Made by a program: the position numbers and the translations under genes. Positions 26,357 through 34,432 of a stretch of 64,000 nucleotides of DNA are shown here, in pieces. The stretch is from Streptomyces sp. SCL15-4. Its GTDB lineage: Bacteria; Actinomycetota; Actinomycetes; Streptomycetales; Streptomycetaceae. The DNA lies in assembly GCF_033366695.1 (NCBI RefSeq), contig NZ_JAOBTQ010000001.1, positions 4,588,001 through 4,652,000 on the forward strand. Reading direction: 5' to 3'. Each line of letters starts with the position of its first letter. Position 1 is the stretch's first letter. Below the pieces are notes generated by a model, which saw only the letters and a program-made list of their open reading frames with translations, was not told where the DNA came from and did not search any database.

Positions 26357-27751
26357 TCAGCCGGCGGCGGGTCGCAGCAAGAGGGTCCGTGCGGCCTCGC
26401 TGTATCGTTCGGCGGCCCCGAACGTCGGTGCCAGCGCGGTGAGTTCCACGAAGCCGCAGGTCTTCAGCGCGCCCAGGACATGCAGCGCGACGCCCTCGCC
26501 CCGGTCCCGGCGATACAGCAGATCCTGGCCGCGCAGCCGTGCCACGGCGGTCTCCGGGTCGAGCCGGCCGAGCGCCTCGGGGTCGAGGATCCGGCCGTGG
26601 ACGTAGCACATGGCCTGCCCGTCCGGCCGGCGCAGCCGCCCGTCCGCGCCGACGCTCCGGCCGACCAGGGCCTCGGCGTAGCGCAGGACGTGGCTGGGGC
26701 CGACCTTGCGCAGATTGATCTCCACGGCGAGCGGGCCGCGCTCCCCGGCGATCACGAAGTCCACGCCGAAGCTGCCCCGGTGGCCGAGCGAGGCGAGCAC
26801 CTCGCCCGTCCGGGCCACCGCGTCGGTGAGGGCGGGCCGCCACCGCTCGCCGGCCGGATACCGGCAGCCCCAGTACTGGCCTCCGGAGAGCACCTGGTCG
26901 TGGCAGGCGAGCACCTTCACCGCGCCGTCCGCGCCGATGAGGCCCTGGCCGCTGGGCGAGGAGGCGACGTCCTCCAGGAACTCCTCCACGATCACGCCCT
27001 CGCCGGCCAGCTCCCGGTGGAACTCCTCGGCGGACATCCGGATGATCTCGGCCGAGCCGAGCAGGTCCCCGGTGCGGATGTACTTCCGGCAGTCGACCAG
27101 CACGTTGCCGACCGAGGCCGCCCAGGTGCTCGCGCTGACCTTGACCAGCACGTGCCGCGGCCGGTCCGGGCCGCCGGCCAGCCGCCGGATCGCGGCGTCC
27201 ACCTCCGCCTCGCTGCGCAGCGCCTCGGCCCCGCCGCCGGGCACGGGCACGCCGGCCCGCAGCAGGATCTCCTTGCTGCCGGCCTTGCTGCCCCAGCGGG
27301 TGGCCAGGGAGGCGTGGCCCTCGTCCAGGTCGGCGCCGGTCCTGCGGGCCAGTTCGTCCAGCGCCTCGGACGCCATGAAGTGCACGATCCCGGCCCGCGC
27401 GGTCTTCCCGGCCGCGTCCCGCAGCGCGGCCACGAGGCCGTCGTCGCCGAGGACCAGCTCGTCCAGCGGGCGCGGCCGGCGGGCGTCGGGAGTGAGCAGG
27501 GTCAGCCGCTCGCGGGCACTTTCGATCATTTGGTCGTCAAAACCGAAAACATCGCGGAAATGATATTCGAGGGTGTAGGGGTCGACGGGTTCCGAGGTGA
27601 CGACGACGGCTCTTTCCGCCGGGTCCTTCAGGCTCCACAGATAACCCAGGCTTCGCTCGGCGGAGTAACGCAGATACGGCACCTCTTCCAGCATGCGATC
27701 GGCGTAGTTGAGCGCGTAGATCAGGATCTGCGTATAACCGGTATCTGCCAT
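26357..27751 (-). CDS. besA: BesA-like ATP-grasp amino acid ligase
   Basis: A 464-residue carboxylate-amine ligase. The ATP-grasp core spans about residues 150-390: LVKVSASTWAASVGNVLV (nucleotide loop), VIVEEFLEDVASSPSGQG, and FGVDFVIAGERGPLAVEINL, whose final Glu and Asn should bind magnesium. In the bes pathway BesA joins glutamate through its gamma-carboxylate to propargylglycine. The gene faces besB on the opposite strand, 80 bases away across a shared terminator, so it has its own promoter. No strong ribosome site precedes the ATG. The family is broad, so the substrate assignment rests on the neighbours. Confidence 0.78.
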   Translation of the reverse strand: MADTGYTQILIYALNYADRMLEEVPYLRYSAERSLGYLWSLKDPAERAVVVTSEPVDPYTLEYHFRDVFGFDDQMIESARERLTLLTPDARRPRPLDELVLGDDGLVAALRDAAGKTARAGIVHFMASEALDELARRTGADLDEGHASLATRWGSKAGSKEILLRAGVPVPGGGAEALRSEAEVDAAIRRLAGGPDRPRHVLVKVSASTWAASVGNVLVDCRKYIRTGDLLGSAEIIRMSAEEFHRELAGEGVIVEEFLEDVASSPSGQGLIGADGAVKVLACHDQVLSGGQYWGCRYPAGERWRPALTDAVARTGEVLASLGHRGSFGVDFVIAGERGPLAVEINLRKVGPSHVLRYAEALVGRSVGADGRLRRPDGQAMCYVHGRILDPEALGRLDPETAVARLRGQDLLYRRDRGEGVALHVLGALKTCGFVELTALAPTFGAAERYSEAARTLLLRPAAG

Positions 27752-27869
27752 GCTGGGAGATTAGGGGCGGCGCCTGGAAAATGGTAGCGGAATCGCCCGT
27801 TCCGGTGGCGGCCGTAATGCACTCCGTCATCCTCATATTCCAACGTCACGCTTTCGTGTGGCACATGCC

Positions 27870-27917
27870 GAAGGGCCGCACCCCCGCCGGCGTCCAACCC
27901 CGGGGATGCGGCCCTTC
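27870..27917. terminator. Strong hairpin downstream of the DUF1416 gene
   Basis: GAAGGGCCGCACCCC and GGGGATGCGGCCCTTC form a near-perfect stem around a 16-base loop. The hairpin lies 45 bases beyond the stop of the minus-strand DUF1416 gene and so probably ends the sulfurtransferase transcript. It also separates that transcript from the besA promoter. Confidence 0.75.
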
Positions 27918-27962
27918 AGCCGTCACGGTGAGCCCTGTCGGTACGGGCCCGGTCCAGCGCGC

Positions 27963-28250
27963 TCAGACCGCGATGGCGACCTCCGCGAGCCCGCCCTTCT
28001 GGGCGACGACCGTACGGTCCGCGGTCCCGCCCGGCACCAGCGCGCGGACCGTCCACGTGCCCTCGGCCGCGTAGAAGCGGAACTGGCCGGTCGCGGAGGT
28101 GGGGACCTCCGCGGTGAACTCGCCGGTCGAGTCCAGCAGCCGGACGTAACCGGTCACCGGCTCGCCGTCGCGGGTCACCTGACCCTGGATCGTGGTCTCA
28201 CCGGGCTTGATCGCCGAGGCGTCCGGGCCGCCGGCCTTCGCTCCGCACAT
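27963..28250 (-). CDS. DUF1416 family protein
   Basis: A 95-residue protein of the actinobacterial DUF1416 family. It begins MCGAKAGGPDAS with a conserved early Cys, and the rest (IQGQVTRDGEPVTGYVRLL and GQFRFYAAEGTWTVRALVP) has the strand pattern of a small immunoglobulin-like or carboxypeptidase-regulatory beta sandwich. The biochemical role is unknown. It is encoded 45 bases after the sulfurtransferase on the same strand, a pairing conserved in Streptomyces and mycobacteria, so it probably works with that enzyme. Confidence 0.9.
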   Translation of the reverse strand: MCGAKAGGPDASAIKPGETTIQGQVTRDGEPVTGYVRLLDSTGEFTAEVPTSATGQFRFYAAEGTWTVRALVPGGTADRTVVAQKGGLAEVAIAV

Positions 28251-28295
28251 GCTGTATCTCCAGAAGGGTCTGACCAGGAGGTCGGTCGGGATGGG

Positions 28296-29141
28296 TTACT
28301 TGCCGGCGCCGAGCTCGATCGGCACGCCGACCAGGGAGCCGTACTCGGTCCAGGAGCCGTCGTAGTTCTTGACGTTCTCCACGCCCAGCAGCTCGTGCAG
28401 CACGAACCAGGTCAGGGCCGAGCGCTCACCGATGCGGCAGTAGGCGATCGTGTCCTTGGCGAGGTCGACGTTCTCCTCGGTGTAGAGGGCCTTCAGCTCC
28501 TCGTCCGACTTGAAGGTGCCGTCGTCGTTGGCGTTCTTCGACCACGGGATGTTCCGCGCGCTCGGCACGTGGCCCGGACGCTGCGACTGCTCCTGCGGCA
28601 GGTGGGCCGGCGCGAGCAGCTTGCCGGAGAACTCGTCGGGCGAGCGCACGTCGACCAGGTTCTGCGCGCCGATGGCCGCCACGACGTCGTCGCGGAAGGC
28701 ACGGATCGAGGTGTCCTGCGGCTTGGCCCGGTACGCGGTCTTCGGGCGCTCCGGGACCTCGTCGCCGGCCACCAGCTCGCGGGCGTCCAGCTCCCACTTC
28801 TTGCGGCCGCCGTCGAGGAGCTTGACGTTCTCGTGGCCGTAGAGCTTGAAGTACCAGTAGGCGTACGACGCGAACCAGTTGTTGTTGCCGCCGTAGAGGA
28901 CCACGGTGTGGTCGTTGGCGATGCCCTTCTCCGACAGGAGCTTTTCGAAGCCCTCCTGGTCGACGAAGTCACGGCGGACCGGGTCCTGGAGGTCCTTGGT
29001 CCAGTCGATGCGGATCGCGTTCTTGATGTGGTTCTTCTCGTAGGCGGACGTGTCCTCGTCCACTTCCACGATGGCGATGGTCGGGTCGTCCAGGTGCTCC
29101 TGGAGCCAGTCGGCGTCGACCAGGACGTCGCTGCGGCTCAT
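28296..29141 (-). CDS. cysA: Thiosulfate sulfurtransferase (rhodanese)
   Basis: A 281-residue two-domain rhodanese that transfers sulfane sulfur from thiosulfate to thiophilic acceptors. The N-terminal domain is inactive. The C-terminal one has the active-site loop with the persulfide cysteine in AYCRIGERSALTWF. GGNNNWFASYAYWYFKLYGH and LDGGRKKWELDARELV are typical of the actinobacterial CysA/SseA type. The ATG complementary to 29139-29141 is chosen because GGAGGAGAAAGAGC lies directly upstream; the frame is open 30 codons further. The operon order is leader peptide, this gene, DUF1416. The symbol follows actinobacterial usage and is not the sulfate permease CysA. Confidence 0.93.
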   Translation of the reverse strand: MSRSDVLVDADWLQEHLDDPTIAIVEVDEDTSAYEKNHIKNAIRIDWTKDLQDPVRRDFVDQEGFEKLLSEKGIANDHTVVLYGGNNNWFASYAYWYFKLYGHENVKLLDGGRKKWELDARELVAGDEVPERPKTAYRAKPQDTSIRAFRDDVVAAIGAQNLVDVRSPDEFSGKLLAPAHLPQEQSQRPGHVPSARNIPWSKNANDDGTFKSDEELKALYTEENVDLAKDTIAYCRIGERSALTWFVLHELLGVENVKNYDGSWTEYGSLVGVPIELGAGK

Positions 29142-29268
29142 GCTCTTTCTCCTCCGGGGCAGTCGCGGCGGGGCGTGCGTATAGAGAGGGGTGCGCTCGG
29201 TGTCCGAGCGGCACACGGATGCCCTGACCACAGGGCGGATGAGGGACGCGGGAGCCGGGGGCTTCCGC

Positions 29269-29376
29269 TCAGAAGGGGCGACAGAGCATGGCGGCCACGC
29301 GGCACAGGTCCACTGCCCGCCGCTTGGTGAGATCCGCTTGTCCCCGCGGCCGGAGGACGCTCGTCGAGTACCGCAT
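29269..29376 (-). CDS. 35-residue cysteine-containing leader peptide
   Basis: A short frame 127 bases before the sulfurtransferase start encodes a peptide that begins MRYSTSVLRPRG and ends VDLCRVAAMLCRPF, with two Cys. Many actinobacterial sulfur-assimilation genes are preceded by such putative leader peptides with an LCR(V/A) core, and cysteine-codon uORFs in mycobacteria act as attenuators. The likely role is to sense cysteine availability through ribosome speed at the Cys codons and so adjust expression of the downstream genes. The promoter-like pair immediately upstream supports transcription from here. Confidence 0.85.
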   Translation of the reverse strand: MRYSTSVLRPRGQADLTKRRAVDLCRVAAMLCRPF

Positions 29377-29383
29377 GGGGCCG

Positions 29384-29412
29384 ATCGTAGGGACGACGGG
29401 GCGGGCGTGTCA
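29384..29412 (-). promoter_or_regulatory. Promoter of leader peptide and sulfurtransferase
   Basis: Read on the minus strand, TGACAC (complement of 29407-29412) and TACGAT (complement of 29384-29389) are spaced by 17 bases. The -10 lies seven bases before the leader-peptide ATG, so transcription should start at or next to that ATG and give a leaderless peptide mRNA. Confidence 0.6.
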
Positions 29413-29580
29413 CCGGTGTGTCATATGGCGAGACGCGATCGTCCGAATGGTGGTACGAGAAGAGCGCCCGGCCGACCCCGGAGGGCCCGCCGGACGCTCG
29501 TGCGCCCGGGTGCGGCTACGGTGCGGACGCGGCCGTCTCGCCAGTCGGACGTTCGCTGTCCATCCCGCAGTTCCGGACGT

Positions 29581-30318
29581 CTACCCCGCCAGCCGGACGC
29601 CCGAACCCTTCACGCTGATCTCGACGCCCTCCGGCGCCGCCTGCACCTTGTCCAGCTTGATCCCGCCGGGCAGCTGGTCGATGGCCTGCTGGAAGTCGGT
29701 GATCGTGCGGATGCGGTCCTCGGCGATCGCGGCGCCGGCCAGGCTGGGCAGCGAGTCCGCGTGCACCTCGACCTTGCCGTCCACGACGCTCACCGAGCTG
29801 AGCACGGACACCGTCTGCTTGATCCCGAGGGCCGGCGCGGTCAGCTCCACCGCCACCTTGATCTTGCCGTGGCCGCCGTCGGAGAGCCCGGTGACCCGGG
29901 CGCTGGCCCCCGGGGCCACCTGGGTCGGCTCCGGCCTGGCGGTCTTCAGCAGCTCGGCGTACGAGACCGTGCCGGTGCCGGTCGCGGTGGCCGCGGTGGC
30001 GGAGCTGTAGTCGCCGGAGAACTCCACGCCCTTCATGTGGGCCTTCAGGTCCTCGACCCGGATGGTCCGGCCGGCCTCGCCGGTGGCCGCGTCGTACTCC
30101 TCGATCCCGACCTCGACGTCGTCCAGGGAGCCGCCCGCGAGCTGGGTGAGGAACGGGAAGCCCTTGATGTCCACGTCCGGCGTGGCGCTCAGCTGCTCGT
30201 TCGCCTTCAGCTTGTCCGCGGCCTCGCCCTCGGCGAAGTGCACCGCGACCCGGTCCGCGATCACGAACAGCGCGCCCAGGATCACGACGACGATCAGCAG
30301 TATGCGCAGGCCTCGCAT
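29581..30318 (-). CDS. DUF2993 / LmeA-like exported protein
   Basis: A 245-residue protein with an uncleaved or signal-like hydrophobic N terminus (RILLIVVVILGALFVIAD), followed by the DUF2993 domain: VDIKGFPFLTQLAGGSLDDV and a long alternation of charged beta strands. Mycobacterial LmeA, of the same family, binds phospholipids and helps lipomannan elongation at the membrane. In Streptomyces the role is undefined, but an envelope-lipid function outside the cell membrane is a fair inference. It is a single gene divergent from the DUF3099 gene. Confidence 0.88.
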   Translation of the reverse strand: MRGLRILLIVVVILGALFVIADRVAVHFAEGEAADKLKANEQLSATPDVDIKGFPFLTQLAGGSLDDVEVGIEEYDAATGEAGRTIRVEDLKAHMKGVEFSGDYSSATAATATGTGTVSYAELLKTARPEPTQVAPGASARVTGLSDGGHGKIKVAVELTAPALGIKQTVSVLSSVSVVDGKVEVHADSLPSLAGAAIAEDRIRTITDFQQAIDQLPGGIKLDKVQAAPEGVEISVKGSGVRLAG

Positions 30319-30449
30319 GGGGTTCCCCCGGGTCGGTGGTGGTGGTGACGGGCGTCCGGTACGGATACGCCACGGTAACCCCGCGGGGCCCGGCGGCCGG
30401 AAAATTGTGGATCAGTTGTGACAGGGGCCGCCGGCCCTACTCTGGAGCT

Positions 30450-30713
30450 ATGTACGCCCGGCGACGGCATCTCTACTTCGCCATGATGGGGACGTGTATC
30501 GGCCTCTTCGTCCTGGCCTGGGGGGTCGTACGCATCTGGTCGGTGCCCGCGGCCGTCGGCCTGTGCGTCGTGGCCATGGTCATCCCGCCGGTCGCCGCGA
30601 TGGTCGCCAACCGGCGCGGCCCGGAGGACCGCTGGTGGGACGATCCCTCGGGCGACCCGGAGTCGGACGAGTGGTGGGACGAGCTGGACGGCAAGAAACG
30701 CCCGCGTCCGTGA
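30450..30713 (+). CDS. DUF3099 small membrane protein
   Basis: An 87-residue protein with two adjacent membrane helices (LYFAMMGTCIGLFVLAW and VGLCVVAMVIPPVAAMVA) and an acidic, Trp-rich tail (DRWWDDPSGD, DEWWDEL) ending in basic residues. This layout is typical of the actinobacterial DUF3099 family, whose function is unknown. The ATG at 30450 is chosen because CTGGAG lies just upstream and a family-like MYARRRHLYF follows. The gene ends seven bases before the convergent DsrE-like gene. Confidence 0.82.
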   Translation: MYARRRHLYFAMMGTCIGLFVLAWGVVRIWSVPAAVGLCVVAMVIPPVAAMVANRRGPEDRWWDDPSGDPESDEWWDELDGKKRPRP

Positions 30714-30720
30714 CGGCGGA

Positions 30721-31083
30721 TCAGTAGACGAGCGCCTGGGCGCCGTCGGCCAGCGCCTCCTGCACGAACACCTGCGCGCCCGCGATCCGTACGCCCTCGA
30801 TCACGTCCTGTTCCGTGATCTCCCGGCGGGCGGCGCACTGCGTGCACAGCGTGATCCGCCCGGCCGCGAGGACCGACTCGATCAGGTCGGGCAGCGGGGC
30901 CGCGTGCGGCAGCTCGAACTCGGCCGCCCGTCCCGGCAGCGCGAACCACGAGGACTCACCGGTCAGCCACAGCGAGACGTCGACCCCGCTGGCCACGGCC
31001 ACGGCGGCGACCGTGAACGCCTGCGAGCACCGCTCGGGAGCGTCCGCCCCGGCCGTCACCTTGATAACGAGCTTTTTCGCCAT
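30721..31083 (-). CDS. DsrE-like sulfur-relay family protein
   Basis: A 120-residue DsrE/DsrF/YchN-type protein, starting MAKKLVIKVTAGADAPERCSQ. It has an internal Cys pair in ITLCTQCAARREI, where related sulfur-transfer proteins carry their active cysteine. These proteins form oligomers and in some bacteria pass sulfur to tRNA or other acceptors. Here, near a rhodanese, a MoaD-like carrier and the Nur regulator, a sulfur-relay role is possible but not shown. Confidence 0.85.
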   Translation of the reverse strand: MAKKLVIKVTAGADAPERCSQAFTVAAVAVASGVDVSLWLTGESSWFALPGRAAEFELPHAAPLPDLIESVLAAGRITLCTQCAARREITEQDVIEGVRIAGAQVFVQEALADGAQALVY

Positions 31084-31137
31084 ACCCGAATCGTAAAGCG
31101 CTTGCCCGCAACTCCATGCGCATGTCATGAGTCTCCT

Positions 31138-31602
31138 GTGCGAGCGCGGGACGACACAGCCGCGCCGCCCTACTTCGCGGGCGGGGACAGCCGTCGGGAA
31201 CTGGCCCGGCAGCTCACCGATCACGGCCTGCGGCACATCGCGGGCCGTGGCTGGAGAACCCCGGACGGCACCCGCACCACGATCCGGCTGCTGCGCTTCG
31301 GCAGCGCCACCGTCTCCGAGACCCTGCTGACCGGCAGCCTCGCCAACACCGGGGCGCCCGCCCATCCGGCGCGCGGTGCCGAGTACTACGAGCTGGACGA
31401 GACGTTCCCGCCGCGGGCGCGCATGAAGGGCGTGACGCTCTTCCCGTACACGGAGTCCAAGCCGTACGGCGCCGAGCAGGTCCGGCAGGCGTACCTGGTG
31501 GCCGGGGACACCGTCGCGGTGATCACCCAGTCCCGCAAGGGCGGGGTGGACGCTGTTCCGTTCCGGCAGGCGGTGACCCTGCAGACCGAGCTGCTCAGCT
31601 GA
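31138..31602 (+). CDS. Conserved hypothetical protein
   Basis: A 154-residue product read from the GTG at 31138 (MRARDDTAAPPYFAGGD). Its ordered part is RRELARQLTDHGLRHIAGRG to the end, with many Arg and Thr and no membrane segment or metal motif. The frame is open further upstream, but that part overlaps the divergent DsrE-like gene and loses protein-like character. No family was recognised. There is no strong ribosome site, so the start is uncertain by several codons. Confidence 0.6.
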   Translation: MRARDDTAAPPYFAGGDSRRELARQLTDHGLRHIAGRGWRTPDGTRTTIRLLRFGSATVSETLLTGSLANTGAPAHPARGAEYYELDETFPPRARMKGVTLFPYTESKPYGAEQVRQAYLVAGDTVAVITQSRKGGVDAVPFRQAVTLQTELLS

Positions 31603-31688
31603 GCGGACCTCGTCAGGAGGGCCGGGGCCCGGCCGCGTAAGCTGGGCTCCGGCTCTGTCGTATGCCCACCCTCGCTCAAGGAGCACCC

Positions 31689-31787
31689 GTGGAGATCTTC
31701 TTCGAAACCCTGCTGGTCCTGGTCTGCGTCGGCGTGCTCGCCTTCGCCGGTCTGACCGTGAAGAAGCTGTACCAGGGCCAGCGCTGA
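31689..31787 (+). CDS. 32-residue single-pass membrane peptide
   Basis: A very short gene encoding MEIFFETLLVLVCVGVLAFAG, followed by LTVKKLYQGQR: one membrane helix with a basic cytoplasmic end. AAGGAG lies five bases before the GTG, and a TAAGCT-like -10 lies about 45 bases upstream at 31637. A short intergenic gap separates it from the nitrobindin-like gene 25 bases downstream, so they probably share a transcript. The function is unknown. Confidence 0.6.
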   Translation: MEIFFETLLVLVCVGVLAFAGLTVKKLYQGQR

Positions 31788-31812
31788 CCCCCCTCTAGGA
31801 AAGCCTCCGCTC

Positions 31813-32388
31813 ATGATCGAGATCCCGTCCGACCTGCACAAGGACCTTGTCCCGCTCGCCTTCCTGCTCGGCAGCTGGGCCGGCGCGGGCGTGCACGACT
31901 TCCCCGGCTCCGAGAAGTGCAACTTCGGCCAGGAGGTCAGCTTCACCCACGACGGCCGGGACTTCCTGGAGTACCGCTCCCACACCTGGGTGCTGGACAA
32001 GGACGGCAACAAGGTCCGCCCGCTGGAGTCGGAGTCCGGCTTCTGGCGGATCGACGCCGACCGCAAGGTCGAGGTCACGATGACCCGCGACGACGGCGTC
32101 ATCGAGATCTGGTACGGCGAGATGGCCGACAAGAAGCCGCAGATCGACCTGGTGACGGACGCCGTCGCCCGCACTCCCGGCTCCCCCGCCTACAGCGGCG
32201 GCAAGCGGCTGTACGGCTACGTGAAGAGCGACCTGATGTGGGTGGGCGAGAAGCAGACCCCCGAGGTCCCGCTGCGCCCCTACATGTCGGCCCAGCTCAA
32301 GAAGGTCGTCACCCCGGAGGACGTCGAGCGCTGGGCCAAGGCCCTCCCCGACGACATGCCCGACGACGGCATCGCTTTCTTCAAGTAG
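31813..32388 (+). CDS. Nitrobindin-like heme-binding beta-barrel (FABP/DUF1794)
   Basis: A 191-residue protein of the nitrobindin family. The N-terminal GSWAGAGV matches the family signature GxWxGxG, and the strands ESGFWRIDADRKVEVTMT and GVIEIWYGEMADKKPQID fit the ten-stranded barrel. Members bind ferric heme through a C-terminal histidine and react with NO or peroxynitrite. Such a histidine near the end is not obvious here, so heme binding should be treated as likely, not certain. It is followed 16 bases later by nur. Confidence 0.85.
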   Translation: MIEIPSDLHKDLVPLAFLLGSWAGAGVHDFPGSEKCNFGQEVSFTHDGRDFLEYRSHTWVLDKDGNKVRPLESESGFWRIDADRKVEVTMTRDDGVIEIWYGEMADKKPQIDLVTDAVARTPGSPAYSGGKRLYGYVKSDLMWVGEKQTPEVPLRPYMSAQLKKVVTPEDVERWAKALPDDMPDDGIAFFK

Positions 32389-32404
32389 TCCTAGACTCGT
32401 CGGT

Positions 32405-32842
32405 GTGGTGAGCACCGACTGGAAGAGCGACCTCAGGCAGCGCGGCTACCGGCTGACGCCGCAGCGGCAGCTTGTCCTCGAAGCCGTCGACACCCTTGAG
32501 CACGCGACCCCCGACGACATCCTCGTGGAAGTGAGGAAGACGGCGTCGGGGGTCAACATTTCCACCGTCTACCGGACGCTGGAGCTGCTGGAGGACCTGG
32601 GCCTCGTCAGCCACGCCCACCTCGGGCACGGCGCGCCCACCTACCACCTCGCCGACCGGCACCACCATCTGCACCTGGTGTGCCGGGACTGCGAGAACGT
32701 CATCGAGGCGGACGTGGAGGTGGCCGCGGAGTTCACGGCCAAGCTGCGGGAGCAGTTCGGGTTCGACACCGACATGAAGCACTTCGCGATCTTCGGCCGG
32801 TGTCAGGACTGCTCCCCGAAGGCTTCAGGTAGCACGTCGTAG
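32405..32842 (+). CDS. nur: Nur, nickel-responsive Fur-family repressor
   Basis: A 145-residue Fur-type regulator nearly identical, as I recall it, to S. coelicolor Nur (SCO4180), which with nickel represses the nickel transporter genes and sodF. The winged helix covers residues 1-80 (LRQRGYRLTPQRQLVLEAV, then NISTVYRTLELLEDLGLV). The metal and dimer region has the histidine cluster DRHHHLHLVCRDCENVIEAD and a second Cys pair, FGRCQDCS. The GTG start gives the MVSTDWKSDL N terminus expected for Nur. A nickel-binding DUF4242 protein is encoded 28 kb away in the same window. Confidence 0.93.
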   Translation: MVSTDWKSDLRQRGYRLTPQRQLVLEAVDTLEHATPDDILVEVRKTASGVNISTVYRTLELLEDLGLVSHAHLGHGAPTYHLADRHHHLHLVCRDCENVIEADVEVAAEFTAKLREQFGFDTDMKHFAIFGRCQDCSPKASGSTS

Positions 32843-32851
32843 GCTTGCGTC

Positions 32852-33817
32852 ATGAAGAGCCCCCTGCTGTCCCTGCCCGGCGCAGTCCCCGCCGAGGGTG
32901 TGGACGAAGGTGTCGCCGCCCACTACGGCGACCTGTTCCGCGAGCAGCGCGCCCTCGCCGACGGCACCGGCTTCGTCGACCTGTCGCATCGCGGTGTCGT
33001 CACCGTCAGCGGTGACGACCGGCTGAGCTGGCTGCACCTGCTGCTCACCCAGCACGTCAGCGAACTGCCCGCGGGCGAGGCCACCGAGGCCCTGATCCTC
33101 TCCGCGCACGGGCACATCGAACACGCGCTGTACCTCGTGGACGACGGTACGACCGTCTGGGCGCACGTCGAGCCCGGCACCCAGGACGCGCTGATCGCCT
33201 ACCTGGAGTCGATGAAGTTCTTCTACCGGGTGGAGGTCGCCGACCGCACCGCCGACATCGCCGTGGTCCACCTGCCGGCCGGCTCCATCGCCGACGTGCC
33301 GGACGGGGCCGTCGTACGCGAGACGGCGTACGGCCGCGACCTGTTCCTGCCGCGCGCGGAGCTGGAGCCGTTCGCCGCGTCGCACGGTCCCGCCGCGGGG
33401 CTGCTCGCCTACGAGGCGCTGCGGGTCGAACAGCACCGGCCCCGGCTCGGGTTCGAGACCGACCACCGGACCATTCCGCACGAGCTGGGCTGGATCGGTA
33501 CGGCCGTGCACCTGCAGAAGGGCTGCTACCGGGGGCAGGAGACGGTCGCCCGGGTGCAGAACCTCGGCAAGCCGCCGCGCCGGCTGGTCTTCCTGCACCT
33601 GGACGGCAGCGAGGTGCACCTGCCGGTGCCGGGGACCGAGATCCGGATCGCGGACGAGGGGCCCGAGGGCCGCAAGGTCGGCTTCGTGACGACGTCCGTA
33701 CGGCACCACGAACTGGGGCCGGTGGCGCTGGCGCTGGTGAAGCGGAACGTGCCGGCCGACGCGCGGCTCCTGGCCGGAGAGACGGCGGCGGCTCAGGAGG
33801 CCGTGGTCGAGCCGTAG
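32852..33817 (+). CDS. ygfZ: YgfZ/GcvT-like folate-binding protein
   Basis: A 321-residue protein related to the T protein of the glycine cleavage system. The family signature is seen as KGCYRGQETVARV (YgfZ K-x-C-Y-x-G-Q-E), near residue 223, and the N-terminal part has FVDLSHRGVVTVSGDDRLSW. YgfZ proteins use a folate and the conserved Cys to support repair or assembly of iron-sulfur enzymes under oxidative stress. The gene follows nur by nine bases and is probably in the same transcript. Confidence 0.9.
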   Translation: MKSPLLSLPGAVPAEGVDEGVAAHYGDLFREQRALADGTGFVDLSHRGVVTVSGDDRLSWLHLLLTQHVSELPAGEATEALILSAHGHIEHALYLVDDGTTVWAHVEPGTQDALIAYLESMKFFYRVEVADRTADIAVVHLPAGSIADVPDGAVVRETAYGRDLFLPRAELEPFAASHGPAAGLLAYEALRVEQHRPRLGFETDHRTIPHELGWIGTAVHLQKGCYRGQETVARVQNLGKPPRRLVFLHLDGSEVHLPVPGTEIRIADEGPEGRKVGFVTTSVRHHELGPVALALVKRNVPADARLLAGETAAAQEAVVEP

Positions 33818-33835
33818 GCGCCCTTTTCGGGCCGC

Positions 33836-34261
33836 TCACATCTCCAGCAGCACCGTGAACGGGCCGTCGTTCGTCAGGTTCACCCGCATCTGCGCGCCGA
33901 AGCGGCCCGTCGCCACCGTGGCGCCCAGGGCGCGCAGCCGGGCCACGACCTCGTCGACCAGGGGCTCGGCGAGGTCGCCGGGAGCCGCCGCGTTCCAGGT
34001 CGGGCGGCGGCCCTTGCGGGCGTCGCCGTAGAGGGTGAACTGGCTGATCACCAGCAGCGGCGCCCCGGTGTCGCTGCACGACCGCTCGTCCTGGAGCATC
34101 CGGATCGTCCACAGCTTGCGCGCCAGCTGGGCCGCCTTCTCCTTGGTGTCCTCGTGGGTCACCCCGACCAGGACGCACAGCCCCTCGCCCTCGATCGCGC
34201 CGACCGTCTCGCCGTCCACGACGACGCTCGCGCCGTCCACCCTCTGCACCACCGCACGCAT
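33836..34261 (-). CDS. dtd: D-aminoacyl-tRNA deacylase
   Basis: A 141-residue DTD enzyme that hydrolyses D-aminoacyl-tRNA to stop D-amino acids entering translation. The canonical start [18 protein letters not shown] and the catalytic pockets SQFTLYGD and [11 protein letters not shown] are complete; the usual GPVT cross-subunit motif reads GPFT here. The length is typical. The gene stands alone, convergent with ygfZ. Confidence 0.95.
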   Translation of the reverse strand: MRAVVQRVDGASVVVDGETVGAIEGEGLCVLVGVTHEDTKEKAAQLARKLWTIRMLQDERSCSDTGAPLLVISQFTLYGDARKGRRPTWNAAAPGDLAEPLVDEVVARLRALGATVATGRFGAQMRVNLTNDGPFTVLLEM

Positions 34262-34432
34262 GCCGACCATGATGCCCGGTGCCCCGTGCCCGCCCGCACA
34301 CGGTCCGGGCCGAAGCCGGTATGGATCCGTTACCGCCCATCTGGGGCCGTTCGGGGGCTCTCGGTCACATAGCGGCCGGTTGGGGTGGCACGATGCTTCC
34401 CACACGCCGGTCGAGGGGACGGTCACACGCAG

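Noticed and set aside
24692-27787. Long plus-strand frame spanning besB and besA
   Set aside because: It is out of frame with besB and antisense to besA, and its translation has no domains. The two catalysed steps are explained by the real frames.
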